Origin: Anabaena sp051781005
GTDB taxonomy: Bacteria > Cyanobacteriota > Cyanobacteriia > Cyanobacteriales > Nostocaceae
NCBI RefSeq assembly: GCF_051781005.1
Contig: NZ_JBPWOA010000006.1
Span: 460,540 to 524,539 of the forward strand
Length of the DNA: 64,000 nt
Reading direction: 5' to 3'
The notes under the pieces are model-generated. The model saw only the letters and a program-made list of their open reading frames with translations, did no database searches and was not told where the DNA came from. The position numbers were made by a program, and so were the translations under genes. Every line of letters starts with the position of its first letter. Position 1 is the stretch's first letter. Positions 60,254-64,000 of this stretch are shown piece after piece.

Positions 60254-60952
60254 ATGGAAGATCGATATAGCTTGCAGACATCCGCTCATAACTGGATCAC
60301 TTCAGCGCCCTTTTTTGAAGGGTTGCCTGAATCTATTGTGGAAACAGCCCTCTCCCATCTTGTTACCCGTACCCACCCTGCCAATCAAGTAATTTTGCTA
60401 GAAAATGACTGGGGTGGTTCTGTGTATTTTATTGTAGATGGGTGGGTAAAAATCCGTACCTACAATTTGGAAGGAAAAGAGGTAACACTAAATATTATTG
60501 GGCATGGAGAATTATTTGGAGAAATGGCGGCGCTAGATGAAGTTCCCCGTTCTACTGATGTTATTACTCTTACTCAAACAATGATTGGGAGTATGCCTGC
60601 TCAAGATTTTGTTAAGTTGTTGCAAACAGAACCCTTGGCGGGACTCAGATTGGCGCAATTAATGGCAAGACGTTTACGGCAAGTAAATCGGCGATTACGC
60701 CTGCGAGAATCGGATAGTCAATCGCGGGTGGCAGATACCTTGCTATTTTTGGCAGAAGGACAAGGAAAACGAGGACAGACAGGCACGGAAATTCCTAATT
60801 TACCTCACCGGGAATTGAGTAGTTTAAGTGGTCTGGCGCGGGAAACAGTGACACGTGTATTGACAAGGCTGGAAAAAAAAGGCTTGATTGTACGGGAGCA
60901 AGATGTTATGTGTATCCCCGATGTGTCAGCTTTGGAAAAAATGATTATTTAA
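60254..60952 (+). CDS. Crp/Fnr family transcription regulator
   Basis: About 232 residues. Cyclic-nucleotide-binding-like beta barrel (about 20-130; IIGHGELFGEMAALDEVPRS) and a C-terminal winged helix with recognition part LSSLSGLARETVTRVLTRLE. The phosphate-binding cassette has RSTDV instead of the RSA pattern of true cAMP receptors, so cAMP binding is doubtful. It is not NtcA by sequence. MEDRYSLQTSAHN at 60254 is preferred over an upstream in-frame TTG. A DUF2232 gene follows after 14 bases. Confidence 0.88.
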   Translation: MEDRYSLQTSAHNWITSAPFFEGLPESIVETALSHLVTRTHPANQVILLENDWGGSVYFIVDGWVKIRTYNLEGKEVTLNIIGHGELFGEMAALDEVPRSTDVITLTQTMIGSMPAQDFVKLLQTEPLAGLRLAQLMARRLRQVNRRLRLRESDSQSRVADTLLFLAEGQGKRGQTGTEIPNLPHRELSSLSGLARETVTRVLTRLEKKGLIVREQDVMCIPDVSALEKMII

Positions 60953-60966
60953 CACCTTGTTCAGTT

Positions 60967-61701
60967 ATGAATATTTTAGATTCTCTGCCAGATGAACCGG
61001 AGGAAACTCCATCTCCTGTATCACCAACCCCCAATAATCAGTTAGATCAACAAAAGCAGTTGAAACGCCCCCAACTTCAGGTTGATGCACCTTTGAGGAT
61101 GGTAGAAACAGCATTTTTAGCTAGTACTGCTAGTTTGATTTGGTTTATTAATTTCTATTTTCCCTTGGGTCCAGTGTTACGAATATTTTTTCCTGTTCCC
61201 ATCGCTCTGGTTTACTTACGCTGGGGTAAACGTGCTGCATGGATGGCTGCTGTGACTTCTGGCTTACTGTTAGCTGTGCTAATGGGTCCAGTTCGTAGTA
61301 TGTTATTTGTGATGCCCTTTGCTTTGATGGGTGTCCTATTGGGGGCGACGTGGCATCGTCGTGTACCCTGGATTGTCTCGATTACTTTAGGTATGTTGTT
61401 GGGTACGTTGGGTGTGTTTTTCCGCTTGTGGTTGCTGTCGGTATTATCTGGTGAAGACCTGTGGGTTTATGTGATTAACCAGGTGACAGAAATCATTGAA
61501 TGGATTTTCCTGAAGTTGGAAATATTGGCGACTCCGAGTGTATTTTTTATCCAAGTGGGTGCGGTGCTTTTAGTTGCATTTAACAATTTGATTTATTTGT
61601 TTGTGGTACATTTGTCCGCATGGTTACTTTTAGATCGTTTGGGAAATCCTATCCCCCGTCCCCCTCGTTGGGTACAAGTGTTGATGGATTATGAGGGTTA
61701 G
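60967..61701 (+). CDS. DUF2232 membrane protein
   Basis: About 244 residues. A disordered ~45-residue N-terminus is followed by about seven membrane segments; VYLRWGKRAAWMAAVTSGLL and RSMLFVMPFALMGVLLGATW fit DUF2232 (YybS-like). MNILDSLPDEPEETP at 60967 begins just 14 bases after the regulator's stop codon, so they are likely co-transcribed. Function unknown; some relatives resemble substrate-binding (S) components of ECF transporters. Confidence 0.75.
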   Translation: MNILDSLPDEPEETPSPVSPTPNNQLDQQKQLKRPQLQVDAPLRMVETAFLASTASLIWFINFYFPLGPVLRIFFPVPIALVYLRWGKRAAWMAAVTSGLLLAVLMGPVRSMLFVMPFALMGVLLGATWHRRVPWIVSITLGMLLGTLGVFFRLWLLSVLSGEDLWVYVINQVTEIIEWIFLKLEILATPSVFFIQVGAVLLVAFNNLIYLFVVHLSAWLLLDRLGNPIPRPPRWVQVLMDYEG

Positions 61702-61813
61702 TCATTGGTCATTGGCTATTAGCAAGTGATAACTGAATCAAGCCGCTTCAAGTCTCGTGAATTTATGGGGTAAATGCGTTTTCCCTGTTCCCTATTCCCT
61801 GTTCCCTTTGACT

Positions 61814-62944
61814 ATGATTAAGATTTATACACAAATTGAACAGGGTGAAGCATGGTTAAAAAGTTATCGTGGTAGTTTACCCGTGTTTGCTTGTGTTTTA
61901 GGTTTTACAGAAACTGCTTTGCTACCTGGTATTTCGGCGGCTGGTTTGACTCCAGAAGATCGACAGTATACGGCTTGTGCTGATGCTGAGTTTTTGTATT
62001 ATGGTGCTGCACATCAGCCTAAGTATCCCCTACCACCTTTGACTGCTGGGGCTTCTCCTGTGCTGATTTCCCGTGCTGTAGTGGCTGGGTTGAAGTTACC
62101 AGTTTATTTATTTAATGCGGGTTTACCACAGGTTCCGGCTGTGCCAATTATTGATTTGGGTGGTACGAGTGCTAGGTGTTTAAGTACAGGTGTAGCTATG
62201 GAAATAGCGACGGTGAAACATTTGTTGGCACAGGGTTTACGTTGGGGTTCTCAACTGAGTGCTAATATTTCCCAGAGTTATCTAATTTTAAGTGAGTGCG
62301 TTGTGGGTGGGACTACGACTGCGTTGGCAATTTTAACTGGTTTAGGGATTGATGCTGTAGGTAAAGTTAACAGTAGTCATCCTGTTTGTAACCATGAGCA
62401 AAAGTTGGCTGTGGTGCAAGCCGGTTTAGAGAAAGTTAAAAATCAAAATCCTATTGATCCTCTTGCGCTTGTAGCAGCGGTGGGCGATCCTATGCAAGTG
62501 GTGGTAGCTGGGATGGCGATCGCAGCTAGTCGTCGTTGTGGAGTTCTATTAGCTGGTGGTACACAAATGCTGGCTGTTTATGCTCTGGCTCAAGCGATCG
62601 CTCAATCTTACTCTTTATCTTGGCAACCAGAGGCTATAGTCGTTGGTACGACTCGTTGGGTAGCAGAAGATCCTACTGGGGCTACCGTTGATTTAGCCCT
62701 CAGTTTAGGCAAAAATAGCATTAATTGGGGCAAAGAAACTCCTCCCCTGTTGGCTACACAGTTAAGTTTTGCTGATTCTCGTTACCCCCAACTCCGAGCT
62801 TATGAGCAGGGTTTTGTCAAAGAAGGTGTTGGTGCTGGAGCCGCTTGTATCGCTGCCTATCTGAATCAAAATTGGCAGCAAGAACAACTTTTAGCAGCCA
62901 TTGAAGCCCAACTTGACCAATTAGTGAATTCGCTCTCGCAGTAG
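61814..62944 (+). CDS. CobT-like nicotinate-nucleotide phosphoribosyltransferase
   Basis: About 376 residues of the CobT-related (TIGR00303-type) family: VFACVLGFTETALLPGISAAG, ANISQSYLILSECVVGGTTTALA, VVVAGMAIAASRRCGVLLAGGTQM and a C-terminal GVGAGAACIAAYL. The family activates the lower-ligand base in cobamide synthesis; cyanobacteria make pseudocobalamin, so the true base may be adenine. An in-frame start at 61757 runs through a CCCTGTT repeat and is rejected for MIKIYTQIEQGEAWL at 61814. Confidence 0.82.
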   Translation: MIKIYTQIEQGEAWLKSYRGSLPVFACVLGFTETALLPGISAAGLTPEDRQYTACADAEFLYYGAAHQPKYPLPPLTAGASPVLISRAVVAGLKLPVYLFNAGLPQVPAVPIIDLGGTSARCLSTGVAMEIATVKHLLAQGLRWGSQLSANISQSYLILSECVVGGTTTALAILTGLGIDAVGKVNSSHPVCNHEQKLAVVQAGLEKVKNQNPIDPLALVAAVGDPMQVVVAGMAIAASRRCGVLLAGGTQMLAVYALAQAIAQSYSLSWQPEAIVVGTTRWVAEDPTGATVDLALSLGKNSINWGKETPPLLATQLSFADSRYPQLRAYEQGFVKEGVGAGAACIAAYLNQNWQQEQLLAAIEAQLDQLVNSLSQ

Positions 62945-63295
62945 TTGCTCTTCCAGCGCCGCAATGCGATTATAAGCTGCTGTTAATTGCGCTGTCAGTC
63001 TTTGGATTTGAATTTCTGGTGTTATTTGCTTGTCTCCAGCTTGGGGATTCATATCTGGATAAATACCATCTATCAATACATCCTTATGCTCTAAATCAGC
63101 ATTCCAACTGCTCCGCCCTCTAAACTTGTAATGTTCAACTTCATGATTTTCTAGATAATTGTCTTTTGGCTGTTTTTGCTCTAAAAAGCAATCAGACAAA
63201 CCCTGAGATAGTTTCCTGTCAAGGTTTTCAATCACCTGATAGATAGCGTCTACCTTTTCGCTCAGAGTCAGTATTTGTTTTTGTAATGGCTCCAT
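62921..63295 (-). CDS. Small coiled-coil protein
   Basis: A 124-residue protein, not recognised. Helical heptad patterns at both ends (LQKQILTLSEKVDAIYQVIE and IQRLTAQLTAAYNRIAALEE) with a polar middle (HYKFRGRSSWNADLEHKDV). Its 3' end overlaps the CobT-like gene by 24 bases on the opposite strand. Probably an oligomerising cytosolic protein. Confidence 0.6.
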   Translation of the reverse strand: MEPLQKQILTLSEKVDAIYQVIENLDRKLSQGLSDCFLEQKQPKDNYLENHEVEHYKFRGRSSWNADLEHKDVLIDGIYPDMNPQAGDKQITPEIQIQRLTAQLTAAYNRIAALEEQLLRERIH

Positions 63296-63738
63296 TTAAT
63301 ACCTTGATCACAAAATAGTTTCTCTATGTTATTCAATTTACTTCCAATGTTAAAAATATTTATGATTTATTTAATCTTTCATATTTTTTGAGTAGTTTGC
63401 TCACTAAATTATCATTTATACATACAATTCAACAAACATCATCAGTGTTACTCACGATTTTTTGCAAAAAAGTTAAATATTTTGCTTTTATTGACATAAA
63501 CTATGCTAAAAATTGGTTAGTTCTTTAGGATTTATTTATATTCTATCAAGATTGTTAATTAGAGATGATTGAATTCAAGTTAATCGAGGATTGAGAGTAT
63601 GAATCGCAATTTTAGATAGTATTACCTTGACAATCTATCCCCAATGTCTAAAATTAGGAAATTGCGGCGCAATTTGCTCAAAAATCAAATAAAAAAATTA
63701 TTTAGAGAAGTCAATTATAGTCCAAAAGTAAAAAATCA
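63296..63738. other. AT-rich intergenic region
   Basis: About 440 bases. A 49-codon frame from 63644 overlaps the next gene and is judged spurious. Promoters for both flanking genes should be here. Confidence 0.35.
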
Positions 63739-64000
63739 ATGGATCGACGGTCTTTTTTGGTGGGTACAAGCGGATTCGCAGTTTCCCAACTCCTAATTGG
63801 GTGTACTGGTAAAAACCAGATACAACTCAATGTACAGCTGTTAAAAGGTTCTATCCCTCCTCAGGTGGTTAATCAGTTTCACAAAAGTTTGCAGCCAGAG
63901 GTAAAATCAAAATTTGTACCCATTGATCAGATTTATGATCTATTTCAGAAATTACAAACTTGGCAGCAACCAAAAACTGATAATCAAGAGGTATGGAAGC
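63739..64000 (+). CDS. Solute-binding lipoprotein, 5' part (cut by window edge)
   Basis: The first 87 codons are visible. MDRRSFLVGTSGFAVSQLLI followed by GCTG gives a twin-arginine-like start and a lipobox with Cys22, so a lipoprotein exported with a diacylglyceryl anchor (Lgt client). The following QLNVQLLKGSIPPQVVNQF resembles the first strand and helix of periplasmic solute-binding proteins (polyamine or iron type). Ligand unknown without the rest. Confidence 0.7.
   Translation, partial: MDRRSFLVGTSGFAVSQLLIGCTGKNQIQLNVQLLKGSIPPQVVNQFHKSLQPEVKSKFVPIDQIYDLFQKLQTWQQPKTDNQEVWK

Noticed and set aside
63644..63790. 49-codon frame before the lipoprotein gene
   Set aside because: It overlaps the lipoprotein start in another frame and has no recognisable features.
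1..64000. tRNA, rRNA, tmRNA or RNase P genes
   Set aside because: No T-arm-like or rRNA-like segments were noticed on reading either strand; a covariance-model scan would be needed to exclude them fully.

Overview
The window comes from a cyanobacterium, almost certainly a filamentous, heterocyst-forming type (Nostocales: Nostoc/Anabaena/Dolichospermum group). Evidence: photosystem genes psaE and psb28, the NDH-1 subunit gene ndhO, plastid-type families (Ycf46, Ycf35/DUF1257, Ycf66, fibrillin, Vipp1), very frequent GCGATCGC (HIP1) octamers, and many 7-bp tandem repeats between genes. The DNA is AT-rich and loosely packed. I found no rRNA, tRNA, CRISPR array or transposase gene.

Layout. 1-2560: three tandem copies of a cassette, each with one small double-glycine-leader peptide whose tail is a proline-repeat core, an upstream palindrome and a 3' hairpin. 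2600-17900: mostly core genes (YdcF-like protein, Ctp protease, glycosyltransferase, menB, DUF721/DciA-like protein, a PspA paralogue beside vipp1, thioredoxin, aminotransferase, PEP-CTERM protein, uvrC). 17930-19440: an AT-rich insert with a C5-cytosine methyltransferase and a short probable restriction-enzyme remnant. 19980-25470: small zinc-ribbon protein, rlmN, MIF-like protein, cobM, lgt, coaD and a coiled-coil protein.

25600-33885 is the most unusual region. Two neighbouring genes share one N-terminal helical module but carry different C-terminal domains (FGE-sulfatase/lectin fold, and GUN4). The C-terminus of the first looks like the variable region of a diversity-generating retroelement (DGR) target, with no reverse transcriptase or template in the window. 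A HEPN-like protein follows, then a same-strand cluster of Ycf46 AAA+ ATPase, DUF1257, DUF2997, a membrane-anchored GrpE-like protein and a short Hsp70. 33965-36750: a SpoIIE-type phosphatase with its own HATPase domain plus a STAS antagonist (partner switching).

36800-54690: Ycf66, the TldE/TldD pair, AI-2E transporter, cysS, a dead Uma2 gene, a CobW metallochaperone, an alkaline-phosphatase remnant between two repeats, psb28, moaB, a free-standing PCP_red protein, mraY, fibrillin, psaE, mutM, ndhO, a metallophosphoesterase, a sugar ABC permease and a sugar transferase. 55210-59838: a 1542-residue Hsp70-like protein with four near-identical 53-residue repeats. 60250-64000: a Crp/Fnr regulator, DUF2232 membrane protein and CobT-like protein in one direction, then the start of a solute-binding lipoprotein cut by the window edge.

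Where the genes work together: cobM and the CobT-like gene belong to cobamide synthesis; lgt would lipidate lipoproteins such as the last gene; vipp1, psb28, psaE, ndhO and fibrillin serve the thylakoid; mraY and the Ctp protease serve the envelope. Functions are inferred from family motifs read by eye; no database search was possible.
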